64,000 nt of DNA, from NCBI GenBank assembly GCA_022495005.1, contig JAGYXB010002034.1, forward strand, positions 496,001 to 560,000, written 5' to 3'. A program made the translations under genes and the position numbers. Source of the stretch: Rhyacophila brunnea (lineage: Eukaryota; Arthropoda; Insecta; Trichoptera; Rhyacophilidae). Shown in pieces: positions 21,831 through 32,756 of this stretch. Position 1 is the stretch's first letter. Every line of letters begins with the position of its first letter. The notes under the pieces were generated by a model, which worked only from the letters and a program-made list of their open reading frames with translations, was not told where the DNA came from and searched no databases.

Positions 21831-22218
21831 GCCAGACCCATCGGATAATAATTGTATTATTATTTTATACATATTATCTGTACTCATGAGAGAAAACATA
21901 GATATTATGTGAATATGTAGTAGAGAGCGAGACAGGGAGAAGACGTATTAAAATGGGGTATGGTAAAAGAAAAGATACGTAAATTCTAAATTTGAAAAAT
22001 AAATTGAAACGAAAATATAGGAATCGTTTATTTTAATCGGGTCGCCAAAGAATACAAATGATAGGAGACTCTTGTAATATTTTGACGGATATTTATTGTG
22101 AATAATTCCTAATAACTACTCTATCTGAGGTATTTCAAATAATTTAAGCGTAAGCCATTGAGTGACCAGTTGAATGGCACTATTGGCTTCTTGCAAAAAT
22201 ACATCTTTTTAGGTGAAT

Positions 22219-22345
22219 GGAATATTACTTCTTCAGGACCTCAGGACTGAGAATCGTGACCCGGATGATTTGACTGTCGGAAAGCTATCTTAATGGGTTG
22301 ACTCCTCTATTCTTGGCATTCTACGATACGCAAGGCCTGTCAGTG
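22219..22345 (+). repeat. Dispersed repeat shared with 17951-18085
   Basis: The order CAGGACTGAGAATCGTGAC, TGGGTTGACTCCTC, GGCATTCTACGATACGCAA follows the copy near 17985. Unclassified. Confidence 0.5.
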
Positions 22346-22665
22346 GAATACCCTATGGGTGCATCCAATGTTTGCTTTAATATTCTGAGACGGCATGTAG
22401 CTATAAGAGACACGACGGCGCGGATGACATAAATGGATACTAACAATCATAATAATTATGACCGTTAGGTCACGTGCATTCGATTACCATTTGTGGATGT
22501 GACAGGTTGTAATAACTCGTAGGTTCCAGGTGTTGACCACTAGTGCGTAGTGTCTGGGTACTACGAATGTACCCAATACAATGTGGAAGTTAGTGGCATA
22601 TGCTAGATTTTGTTTATTCCGCCCCCTCACACCGTCTTAAAAATTGAAATGGACGTATACCCCGT

Positions 22666-23064
22666 TTACACGTGCATGGACTTACTGTTGACAGTAAGAA
22701 AATGTATTGGTAAACAATAAACATGTATTATGCTTCACTTGCCAAGATTGCATGCATGAATAAAAAAAGTTCGGAAGATTCTGAATTTTCATGCGACATT
22801 AGAATTTTTCGATCTGCGCCTGCGCAGTAGAACGATAGTGGCGAACCTACCGGCAAAAAAACGAACTACGAACGAATTTTCAGGTTGACCGATTTTCGCT
22901 ACCCGTCAAAAGTACGAAAAAGTACCATAAAATGACAACTTCGCGTCTCGCTCACTCTTAATGAATGAATTAGAGAGATAGTCAGCACTTTTACGAGTAC
23001 ACAGTTATTGTCACGATAGTTTAAAATACGCACTATTGCTGCCAGTAAATCCATACACGTGCAA
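22666..23064. repeat. Inverted-repeat segment, possible MITE
   Basis: TTACACGTGCATGGACTTAC at the left matches, inverted, GTAAATCCATACACGTGCAA at the right with three mismatches. No confident TSD. Confidence 0.4.
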
Positions 23065-23189
23065 TGGCGCTATTAATCTGTATGCGAGTCTGCGTTCCGG
23101 TCAGTGCAGGTCACTGCACACAGTAGTGAAGTTAACGAAAATGAAGAAGAATTCATAATAAAGCGTCAATTACATTGAGCTTCTTTACG

Positions 23190-23502
23190 AGCTGTTTGTT
23201 GGCGAATTTAAAAGCGGGCGATTCAGCTACTGCGATTTGACGATTACACACAAAACTTTCCATTCGCTGAGAAGCCACAAGCCAGCGACTATTTTGACAG
23301 AACGTAGTTCGTTTTTTTACCGGGAGGTTGCTACTGTGCTGTACTGCGCAGACGCAGTAGGCCCACACGCCGGCATGTAGCGTGTAAAGTTGACCGGCTT
23401 TCAACTTTTCTCGGTAGAGTGTTTACAACCTGCTTGTTAGTTTGTTCGATGATTACATTGGGCGACTTTACAGGCAGATTATAAATTCGCCAACAAACAG
23501 CT
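23190..23502. repeat. Perfect 21-bp inverted repeat flanking 270 bp
   Basis: AGCTGTTTGTTGGCGAATTT begins at 23190 and its exact inverse ends at 23502. The spacer holds a GCGCAGACGCAGT motif like one near 22812 (GCGCCTGCGCAGT). Together with 22666-23064 this may be one larger composite element. Confidence 0.45.
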
Positions 23503-23509
23503 AATTTTT

Positions 23510-24230
23510 ATTAAGTAAATATACCACTAATATGAAAATACCAATCCCTAAATGCCGGAATTGCAAACCCTGCTAAGTATGTACTAGACACGCTAACTGA
23601 CAGTTTTCCGGACAGGCAATCAAAATATGGTTTCGTTCGCTACCTACTTGTAGCAGTTGTAGCAGAATAATATTATTAATATTTGGTTAGTATTATTGAC
23701 AAACAAAACCTTAAGTTTTTTCGGAACCTAGTAACCTTGTTTATCAAACCAGAGGTCCGCTGGTGAAATCCGCGGCTTAGTGGTGCATGAAAGGACGCGT
23801 CCAATCTGTGGGTCACTCTTTCGAAAACCGCCGCGGACACTTTTTTACGGATTGACACGTTTTTGCCACGCAGTTTTTGTAACAGTAAATTTCAATACTA
23901 AATGTGCATTATTAGAATTTTTCATTCGGACCACCTGACATTGTCACATGAAACTCTTTTCATATTAACCAACACCCCCCCCCCCAGAGTAAAGTTTAAA
24001 TAAACTACTACTAACTAATTAATACACGTGTAAAAATCAGTTAAGATTATTCTTACTTAGCAATAATTTAATTTATATGGTGTTGAATAAAACTTCATTA
24101 TATGTAGATATAACCTATATTATAATGTGTATAAAACTGAAGCCAGAAGAGGATGGCATCTGACGACATATATTATATTATTTTGAAGATATCATTAAAT
24201 TGTATTCATATGCAATGTATGTGGTGCAGC
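23510..24230. other. Non-coding stretch with poly-C tract
   Basis: Contains a C homopolymer near 23970-23985. Nothing else recognised. Confidence 0.4.
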
Positions 24231-24237
24231 AGTGAGT

Positions 24238-24440
24238 TTATTTGACGCAAATGACGCAATCAGTTCATCAGACGATTTAAAAAAGGGCCTCAACACAGTT
24301 AAAACCGAGCAAACAGTTATTAAATTATTCCAAGAGATAAATAGGTATATAGGTATTTCTTACGAATTAAGCACCTTTAAAATAATAGTCAAAGCATAAC
24401 AAAATCACGGGAACTAACATCAAAAGGGCCTATAACGTAA
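24238..24440 (+). repeat. Fam-E dispersed repeat
   Basis: TTTGACGCAAATGACGCAAT, AAAAGGGCCTCAACACAG and GGGAACTAACATCAAAAGGG follow the family order. Confidence 0.6.
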
Positions 24441-24579
24441 CCACACAAACGTATACATAATATGTACTTATACATAAAAATGAAACACATTATTATATTA
24501 TAATTATATAATATATAATTATAAAACATATTATTTATTATCTGTCATCTCATCTACAATAATACTTATTATTCGTGTT

Positions 24580-24885
24580 TCGATATACTATTTCCCAATA
24601 CACTAAATTTTGACGAAGGGTTTTGAACGTGTGAGTATCCTACGAAAATGAAACACATTATAGATGTGCAATAGTGTGTTGCAACCTTCAAATACGCCAA
24701 TATTGAATGAGCATCAGTGCATAAGCGGAGAGCATTTGTCAGACGAAGGAGAAATTTAGAATGACCTATTCTTGACACGTGTTTAAGTTTATCCCATATT
24801 ATTCCACAGTCGAGATCACTTGCATGTTTCTCTACACCCGTTAGGTATTTCAGTTCCCATTGATTCTATGTTCCTTATTTTTCAT
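24580..24885 (+). repeat. Fam-F dispersed repeat
   Basis: Colinear with 51391-51660 through GTGTGTTGCAACCTT, AATATTGAATGAGC, GTATTCTTGACA-like and ACACCCGTTAGGTATTTCAG blocks. Other pieces are at 7150-7230, 31485-31720, 58215-58275 and 59825-60035. Unclassified. Confidence 0.6.
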
Positions 24886-24921
24886 TAAAAAAATGTTAAT
24901 ATGACAGTGACTCTATAGAGC

Positions 24922-25370
24922 AGCGATTCCCAACGTGGGGCGTACGCCCCACCGGGGGGCAATTTGAATGTTTTGGGGGGCAAAAAGGTCATCTTGAAAA
25001 TCATTTGAAGATGAAGCATAGCACAAGGATCGCACTAATTTTCTTTCGAGTTGTACGTCATGTAATGTAATATTCATATTATTTACTTACGAGTAAAAGC
25101 TAAATTTTATAATATTAAATATAATTAAAGATAAAGTTAAGTTAAATTAAAAATAGTATGGTTGCCTATGTGCATTTTTTATTTGAAGCTATTCATTTTT
25201 TTCAGAATCAGTTAGGTAACTATACAATTTTGATAGGGGGGTATGGAAATATATCTCTATGACATTAATTTAGTTGAATGCGTCTAGCGGTATACGACAG
25301 GGTGGGTAAAGAAATTAATTTAAAACTAATCATAAACTATTGTGCATATACTGTGTTCCCTGCTTGTATA
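24922..25370. mobile_element. hAT-like left terminus, right end not found
   Basis: CAGCGATTCCCAACGTGGGG followed by GGCGTACGCCCC and a GGGGGGCAAAAAGG motif has the form of a hAT end. No matching inverted end was found downstream, so the element is truncated or too diverged. Confidence 0.4.
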
Positions 25371-25374
25371 CTTA

Positions 25375-26019
25375 GAGCGGAATGCAGAAACATTTGTCAT
25401 AAATAACTAAAATTTCCTTAGCAGAAAACACTATGCAGAAACATTGTCCTTAGTTAAGATCATTTCTATTGAAAATAATACCATATTTAAAAATTCTCTT
25501 TTCTATAGTTTAGGTAAATTATTTTATATTTGTTAAACGATGACAAAAATATGACAACTGCATGCAATAACAATAAATACATATCAATATTTAATTATAA
25601 TACTCTTATGTTTCCGTTATAAGTCATTATACGTGATTCCACAGGCACCGCAAGATATTTTTTAACATGATAACACTAGCGTCAAGTGTCATTCTATCAC
25701 CAGGCATCTTATATTTCTGCGGGCTGGCGTATAAAAGTAAAATAATATTCTGCAAGTACATGCCAATGAATTAACACTATCAATATCCATATATACATTG
25801 TTAAATGAATTTGAGTGTATGGACTGTTTTATAGACATGCGAATTTATTTTGACAGCAGCTGTCAGTGGTAAATGGTAATACAGAAGAGGGCGTGTTCAT
25901 AACAAAAGTAGTCTATGGTTAAGGATTCCTTAACTCTATACTCAGGATTGTCCATAGTTAAGTAATGCTTTTCGGCGACTTATCCTTAGGATCGAAATCT
26001 TAGATTGTGCATGCCGCTC
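25375..26019. mobile_element. PIF/Harbinger-like nonautonomous element, TTA TSD
   Basis: The ends GAGCGGAATGCAGAAAC and the inverse of GAGCGGCATGCACAATC are flanked by TTA on both sides (25372-25374 and 26020-26022). CTTAG-rich subterminal blocks recur inside both ends. No transposase or accessory frame is present in 645 bp. Confidence 0.65.
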
Positions 26020-26029
26020 TTATATGTTT

Positions 26030-26630
26030 TTTTTTTTATATAGATTTAATATGAAATTCATTTTACTTATTCTAATAATTGGGTATGAATGGTAACTGTT
26101 TTCGTAATATCTAATTAAGAATGTAGCCATCATCATTACATTGTTTGAATTTGTAATTAATTAGTGTGAGAAGAGTTCTGTTATAATTAATTGTTTATTG
26201 TTAATTGAATAAATTTAATTTGAAATCTTACGCTACGTTATTTGGGATAAAAAGGTCCATAGAGAGGGCCGTCAAAAAAGTATCAATACCTTTTAACCGA
26301 TACTTCAATACTTTCGGTTCCGATATTTCGTCTCTGTTCTGGCAGAACACACTAACTGGAGAATACTAGTTTTGAGTAATTTGACTCTGAAGTTGTTAAA
26401 ATGTTTGAAATAATGGTCTATCACGTGAGTTTATTAAGTAATCGTAAAAAGGATGACTTTAAAATAAAGACTGTTTATTTATTAAGAAGGTTTCCAGACG
26501 GTAAAGTTTGAAATAAGGAACATTTTGGTACTAACTCAATATGTCATTTTTTCGAATTAGTGTTTTCTGCCAGAACAGTGACGATTTTTTCTTTCGATAT
26601 TATGACGGCCCTATCCATAGGTCTCTTACA
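26030..26630. other. Non-coding stretch
   Basis: Short frames only. No family assignment. Confidence 0.4.
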
Positions 26631-26633
26631 TCG

Positions 26634-27045
26634 TGTCCGGAAACTAATTATGTCCATTATGCAGTTCGCTGTATCACACTTCACCGTGAAATGTTCTATC
26701 CGAAATATATGGCCGTAGACCGTCTATCCTCTTTGGGAAGAATAGTACTGACATAAAATTCATGTCTAAATAAAACACGGTTCTTGCCAGTTTATACTTT
26801 ACAGGAAGCCAGCAGTAAACAAATTTTGAAAATAGCCGATATACTAGATTATTTGTTAGGTTAGGTTTTCATTAATGAATTCACGAATTTTGCCAAAATC
26901 AGCTTTGAAAATTGAATTAATGTTCATATTGAATCTAATAAAATTGGAGACGTTATGGTATACTGTCACCTCTTTCCGATAAGAAAGCTCACGGCGAACT
27001 GCGTTACGGTGAAATGTTTTACGTACAATTTACATGTAACCTATT
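26634..27045 (-). mobile_element. Fam-A copy
   Basis: Starts CGTGTCCGGAAAC and ends ATTTACATGTAACC, the reverse orientation of the 11655-12052 copy. TTAGGTTAGG lies in the centre near 26856. The right end abuts a Fam-G copy directly. No TSD is visible. Confidence 0.7.
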
Positions 27046-27395
27046 CATGGCCTCCACATCCTGAACCGGGCCCTCAGGCCAGGATCTTTGGCGGCTCCCG
27101 CTACCGCTGGCACTGACGCTCTACTGTGGCATTTTCCAAGTGGTGTTCGAGATCAAATAAAATTCAGCGTATTTTTAGCGATTTTTGAACAGATCGAATT
27201 ATGGAGTTGTTGAGACACAGCCATATATTTTTAAATGGGAATAACTCCGAAGTAAAATAACGCCGCAGGCGACTTTTTTTACTATTAGAGCAAATTTAAG
27301 ATGTGTGATTATCTCGTTTATCTGGTCGATCCGCCACAGCGTCCCCGCTGAGCCCGGGCCCCTAGGTTAGAGCCCTATCAGCTCCCCCTTGAACC
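27046..27395 (-). mobile_element. Fam-G copy
   Basis: Reads CATGGCCTCCACATCCTGAA at the left and CTAGGTTAGAGCCCTATCAG at the right, the inverse of the 7922-8317 copy. GC-rich termini flank an AT-rich middle. Confidence 0.62.
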
Positions 27396-27399
27396 TATT

Positions 27400-27918
27400 A
27401 TACTAGTACTATCTACTATTATATTATTATGATCAACAAAGTATAATATTATGAACATTGATTTGCGTAATAACGTATAACGTAGGTCGTAGGTAATGCA
27501 ACTATTGCGGGATGCGATAAAATAAATATTTTTTTTAAGTCAGAACAATACCGAAGTGGGTCCAAAAAAATTTGAAAACTATTGTTGGCGACACAATGTG
27601 ACAATGGGACCCATATTATGTGAATCGATTGCGGAATATCCTCACTAATAATTAAAATTGTTTGATCGATCGGTCGAGTTACTGGGTCACTGGACACTGG
27701 ACAATGACAATCGTTCAAATGATGTAAACGGGCTTTCACCGCGGAAATTGCACTGCATCCAGGATAGTATGATTTTTCGCCAATAATCAATCAGTAATCG
27801 CATAACCCCAGGAGTAGTAAGCCAGACTTGGTAAGTCAAATGTTTACGAGAGAATTAAATTAATACAGTTGACATGTAAATAAAATAAATACTTAGGAAT
27901 CATTTTCACATCATTAAA
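27400..27918. other. Non-coding stretch
   Basis: A 113-codon minus-strand frame at 27449-27790 shows no recognisable motif and sits in repeat-rich DNA, so I do not call it a gene. Confidence 0.4.
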
Positions 27919-27921
27919 TAC

Positions 27922-28060
27922 CAGTGGCGAAGGGTGGAGGAAGGCTGTGGAGATCCGACATAAATAGTGCACACAAGGCTTTGTCGGTCATAGGTACAAT
28001 GTTTCACGGTGAAGTGTGATACGGCGAACTGCATACGTACAAGTTTCCGGACACGAGTAT
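27922..28060. repeat. hAT-B left end fused to a Fam-A right end
   Basis: CAGTGGCGAAGGGTGGAGG and about 70 bp of hAT-B pass abruptly into ACAATGTTTCACGGTGAAG and TTTCCGGACACGAG of Fam-A. Either an insertion followed by deletion or a recombination junction explains this. Confidence 0.6.
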
Positions 28061-28064
28061 AATG

Positions 28065-28760
28065 GTATAGTATCCAGCACCTTAAACGGGATATATTAAA
28101 TTCAGTGGCAATTTTAAGAATGTTTGGGGGGGGGGGGGCAGAGTGCTGACAAGTTTGGGGGCTCCCTTGTGATGATAATAGAATTTTTTATTTTTATTTA
28201 ATTTCAAGTGTAAAAGGCAGACTCTCAACCATTTTATGTTTGAAACTAACTGTTTGCGGCGTTAAAGATCTGAAAGAAAAAATGAGATCCTCCATCAAAG
28301 GTAGACACGTCACGTCATTATGTTTTTAGTAGGACTCGAAATGGACAGAACCGCACCGCAGCGCAGCTCGGGTTCATGAAATCCCCGAGATTGTCGTTCC
28401 GTCTCGTGTAAAAATGAATTAAACCGTCTGAGCTAGGTAGCCCACACAACAAAAAAATCTAACACATTTATAAAATATAAATAACGTTAGATAAATATAT
28501 TAATATTTTCGGATAATTATCGAGCGCTCCGGTTCGTAAACTCATCCATTTCAACCGTTGGTTTTTACCAAATATCAAATGGCGATTGGAGACAACCGCT
28601 TTGATTCCGAATCATTACACCAGTCAATTATTGTTTGGATATAATTGCTCCCCTGTCAGGGTCTATGAGCTTGTGTTACCCGTTCAACATGTCTATATAG
28701 TGGAGAAAAACAGGATACACACCACATCCTCTAATACCGTGTATAAACTACTGTCGAACA
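28065..28760. other. Non-coding stretch with a G homopolymer
   Basis: A run of about 15 G lies near 28124-28138. No gene recognised. Confidence 0.4.
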
Positions 28761-28766
28761 AGATCT

Positions 28767-28940
28767 TGTCATCGTGTTAAAACTGTGAACTAATAAGTCC
28801 CTCCTACTTTTAACCGCACTTCGACTGCAACGACTTCCGGTTATCAACGAGTTGTCCACGTGTTAAAACTGTGAACTAACAAGCCCCTCCTATTTAGTTA
28901 ATCGTACTTCGACTTCAGCGACTTCCGGTTATCGCCTAGA
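28767..28940 (+). repeat. Tandem duplication of an approximately 87-bp unit
   Basis: GTGTTAAAACTGTGAACTAA followed by CTTCGACT and CGACTTCCGGTTATC occurs twice in a row. A related single unit lies near 37165-37255 (GCGACTTCCGGCTTG, TCTTCTTGTTGGACAGTAC). Confidence 0.6.
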
Positions 28941-28986
28941 TCTTCTTGTCGGACAGTACTAGTTAAATTCGTTGTAATTAAGTAGA

Positions 28987-29060
28987 ATGCCCGTAGCTTA
29001 ACTGGTAAAGCATATCGGTGCGAATCCAGTGATTAAAGTCCCGTAAGGCGTCGTATTTTA
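28987..29060 (+). repeat. SINE2 tRNA-like copy
   Basis: A-box-like TAGCTTAACTGGTAAAGC, then GTGCGAATCCAGTGATT and AAGTCCCGTAAGGCGTCG, matching the arms at 2812-2930. The B box is damaged. Confidence 0.55.
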
Positions 29061-29064
29061 TATC

Positions 29065-29908
29065 TGATGTATTTTAAAACTAAATGAATTTAATTATTTT
29101 TAATACTTTAAAACTAGAGTGCAATTTATAATTTTCCCAGGAAATGGAGCAATACTCTCAAGGATTTCACGAACCAGAGTTGCGTTCCGGTCCATTTCAA
29201 GCCTGCCATATAAATGGATTAATAATACAATGTACCTACATAGTGTCTTCGGCGAAGTTACATGACCTGGGAAGACGTGGGAAGTAGACGATGCGACATG
29301 GATTCTTGGATGCGCCGCGTGGTGTCTATATGCTCTGCATATCGAGCAATCAAAGGAAATAGAAGAAAACTCGTCACGCCTAATAAGAAAACGAACCATA
29401 TAAACACAGCGAACGTGACACTAGTATACAAGAGCTTCACCTAATCCGGAAAATGGATTTTCCCTGAAAAAAATCACATTGATGTGAACATAGTGCTTCC
29501 CATTGCAATATTGTCTATGCGCGCACACACACACACGTATAAAAGTGTAATCTTGTCTATTGCAACACCAACACACGCGCGTCCTTACGTATAAACGCAT
29601 GTCAAGCTAGCGTAGGATTAAAAAGCAGCTACGAACCTTTTTGTAATGTCAATTTTAACACGTAGCCAACGAATTGGACATAGTATATTAATTATATAAA
29701 TAGGCGTTGTTATCGGTTACTCTGAAAATGCAGGCCTGGTCTCAGGGACCTCGCGCCCAGGATGAGTCCGGGAGTTGCAAGAAAAAAAGGAAAATGCAAG
29801 AGAAAACCTGGTTTTTAATTTCAATTTCAAATGTTTTATTATAAAGAATTCAAAGCGCTTTGTGCTACAGCAGAGGCATATAATTCTAAGGAGAAAATTG
29901 GACCCCAT
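29065..29908. other. Non-coding stretch
   Basis: Includes a short (CA)n tract near 29523-29535. Open frames at 29100-29444 on both strands carry no recognisable motif. Confidence 0.4.
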
Positions 29909-29914
29909 TATTAA

Positions 29915-30055
29915 GGTGATACATCAGTGAAACGGCAAATAATTTTCAACTATAGGCGCGGCGAAATTTTGGACTCGCTCCCATTCGGAAAGAGAACCTC
30001 GAGCTGGAAGCACGTAAATTTATTTCGTGATGGCAACGGGGGAATTAATTCTTAA
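29915..30055 (+). other. Short conserved frame inside the TTAA MITE
   Basis: A frame of 46 codons runs open from the terminal repeat to TAA and contains FNYRRGEIL and HVNLFRDGNGGINS. The copy at 44121-44252 keeps the same frame and ending. There is no start codon within the element in this frame. It may be the tail of a parent transposase ORF or chance. The product is not recognised. Confidence 0.35.
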
Positions 30056-30288
30056 ATCGTGTAAAGATGACTAAAAACGTTACCCATTTACTTTAAAAAG
30101 AAAACATGTCAATCAATATATTATTATTGTTACTGATAGAACAATAAACAGAACATTAAATGGACACATGTTGGATTTATATGACAAATTATATTTCGTT
30201 TGACATGCGTCATTTGCACCCGCGACCCGCAATGCGCGCATCGCCTAGCCACGATCTTTTTAGACCGTGCCTCAACTGAGGTATAGCC
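29915..30288 (+). mobile_element. TTAA-flanked MITE, full-length and LINE-free
   Basis: TTAA flanks both sides (29911-29914 and 30289-30292). The ends GGTGATACATCAGTGA and the inverse of GGCTATACCTCAGTTGAG are inverted repeats. The same 374-bp unit, split by an R1 LINE, lies at 44110-47950. TTAA targets fit piggyBac or Kolobok; the GG start favours Kolobok, but no transposase is present to decide. This copy is the paralogous empty site for the LINE. Confidence 0.78.
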
Positions 30289-30292
30289 TTAA

Positions 30293-30398
30293 ACATTTCT
30301 TCGAGGTGTTCAGGATTCACGTTAGCAATGACGTCAAACCAATATGGCGAATAACAGCGACCATTCTTGATGCACATATATTCAACCACCAGTAACAA
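30293..30398 (-). other. Possible coding remnant of unknown origin
   Basis: The minus-strand frame outside the MITE reads MCIKNGRCYSPYWFDVIANV followed by NPEHLEEMF. Its composition looks protein-like, and it is interrupted exactly at the TTAA junction. It could be the surviving edge of a TE ORF into which the MITE inserted. No family is recognised. Confidence 0.25.
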
Positions 30399-30399
30399 T

Positions 30400-31120
30400 G
30401 TCCGTGATATACGTACATTCCATGGGGCAGAAAATAAAGGAAATATGTAAATGAGTACCTCAACCTTTCAGAATATGTACCTCTTGTGAAGATGAGAATT
30501 TTTTCTATTTTGACGCTTAATAATTAGTATGTCTGCTAAAGGAGTATACTATGGACTCATATATTCTATACCTATAGCTGCAGAATAATAGCGATCAGAT
30601 ATCTATTGTTTAATGTATCAAATTACTCTGCAGTAATATATTCCAGCGAATCAATTTCCAGCAAACAACTCTTAGCTAGATCAGCAAGTTGATTGGCAAT
30701 ATTAGATACGGTATATTATTACATCATATCACAGCACATTATATCATTACGGTGTATTAGCCGAATAATCATTTTTCATAGTACCTATCATATTTTCTTA
30801 CGACTATAATAATAAATAATATTTCATTTCGCTACTCGATTTAAAACGCTGACTGTATAATTAGCCCAATATGATTATGTAACAGAATTTAATGTTAATG
30901 TGTTACTTTTTATTGTATAAATAACGAAGAATAATTTATCTAAATGTCACTCGAATCCAAGTACCTAGCTCGTAACTATCTCAGTAGATTATATGTACTA
31001 TCATTGTATAATATACTATTGTACCGATACGCTGCTAATAAATCTCACCCTGCTACATCGTAGACTTCATTATCATCATCCTCAACCCACACATCGAACA
31101 CCACAGTAGTGACCCAACAG
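30400..31120. other. AT-rich non-coding stretch
   Basis: Nothing recognised. Confidence 0.4.
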
Positions 31121-31124
31121 ACCT

Positions 31125-31407
31125 ATGTATTACTTCTTGTTTTCATTGAACTAATAATACAAATTGCATGACATGGTGTTAGTTTTTTTTAATTAAATTA
31201 AACCCTGCGTAAATCAAACAATAATAGATAAAAATATTCTTCCACTAATATATCTAAAATAATGTACGATTTAATGGCATAATTTGAGATATTTTATAGA
31301 TAGACTTTTTTATATATTGTTTATTAAACAAATAAGTATGACTGACGAAGTTCAGTTTGCACTATTGATGTCGGATCTTAACAGCCTACCTCCAACCCTC
31401 GTCACTA
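31125..31407 (+). mobile_element. hAT-B right half
   Basis: Shares TTAAACCCTGCGTAAATC, ATTTTATAGATAGAC and the terminus ACAGCCTACCTCCAACCCTC with hAT-B. The left end is missing. Confidence 0.62.
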
Positions 31408-31484
31408 GTCGCCATGGATCAAGACATTGTAGCAGGATTCGATTTATTGCATTGCGAAGATCAGGCAATAACACGCAAGAAACA

Positions 31485-31720
31485 CAAAGCGCGTCGATTG
31501 TCTTCAAATGTAATAAATTAAATATTAAATGCGCGTTTCGTTTACGTGACAAACTTTAATACATATTACGATACATAAATAATTATTATTGAAAATAGAA
31601 TATTCTTAAACACGTGATTAATTTTATCACATATTTCTCTACACTCGAGATTTAAACATTCTTACAGCCTCACCCAGAAGGCAACCAACCTCCCGTTATT
31701 TCTGTGTTTTTGTGTGTAAT
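31485..31720 (+). repeat. Fam-F dispersed repeat
   Basis: GCGCGTTTCGTTTACGTGAC, ATTTCTCTACACTCGAGATT and CCAGAAGGCAACC blocks follow 59825-60035. Confidence 0.55.
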
Positions 31721-31774
31721 ATAAATTAACAATTAATATTATAATACAAGCCTGTTTACTCAAAGCCAGGCGGG

Positions 31775-31935
31775 AACAGCAGCAAGAAATTTTCATAGCC
31801 GATTTCAGCAAAATTCACGAATTCAAGAATGATAACCTAACCTAACCTAACAAAATAATCCAGTACTTCATCGGCTATTTTCAAAATTTGTTTACTGCTA
31901 GCTTCCAGTACAGCTCGACGACGATATATAAATTC
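31775..31935 (+). repeat. Fam-A central fragment with (CCTAA)n
   Basis: Contains the AACCTAACCTAACCTAAC tract, then AATAATCCAGTA and ATTTTCAAAATTTGTTTACT as in other Fam-A copies. Both termini are absent. Confidence 0.6.
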
Positions 31936-31939
31936 TCCA

Positions 31940-32750
31940 CCTGCATATAAGAATGTTTTTTTATACATTGTTGTGTTACACAATGTAATTACTTGTGTAT
32001 CGTAGGTCACTGATGTACCTCAACTGCATCCTAGCCAAACCGCGCTACGTCACTAGCCGCACACACACACCCGCCGAACTGTCAATAGGACAGTCACGCA
32101 CACCACTGCAGCCGTAACTATGTCAGTGGTTGAATACCCGGCCGCAAGGACAAACAGCTCTTCTGTGAATAGGTAGATAGATAGCAACTACTTACAGACC
32201 GTAGAGATACAAAATAATGTAATGCATAATAAAATAATGATATTATTCTGTTGTCTTTGCGATGTTTTTACGTTTTGTCAAATCAGATACGACAATAAGT
32301 TGTTGACAGTCAAAGATAACAGACTAATAATAATTCTATTGGTCGAGGGAGGAAATTACAATCAAATTAAAATTGATACCAAGATAAATAATATGTTATA
32401 TTATTACTGCTCCTGTATATTTAATTAATATTGTGATTCTGCAGAACTACGAATCATATTATACTGATGAGTGGCACGGTTTTGTTGCCTTGCCTCTTTC
32501 AAAATAATCTGCTCAAATACAAATACACGTGATAAAAAGTGGATAACTGCATAGTTTTTTGAATTATCTACCTAGAATTTAATTAAACACCCGGGTGACA
32601 GTTTTCAGGGGGCAGCAAAACTCCGACAAAACATTTTTATTGATATTATTAAAAAGTTGGGTATGCAATTATATAAAATTAGCTTTATTATGAAAAAAGT
32701 CGCCTGCGGCACAATTCTATTTCGTGTGATTCATGATTTCGTGTTCTATT
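31940..32750. other. Non-coding stretch
   Basis: Slightly more GC-rich near 32010-32160. No exon or element can be supported. Confidence 0.4.
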
Positions 32751-32756
32751 ATAATG

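Noticed and set aside
27449..27790. 113-codon minus-strand gene
   Set aside because: No known motif, no splice context, surrounded by repeats.
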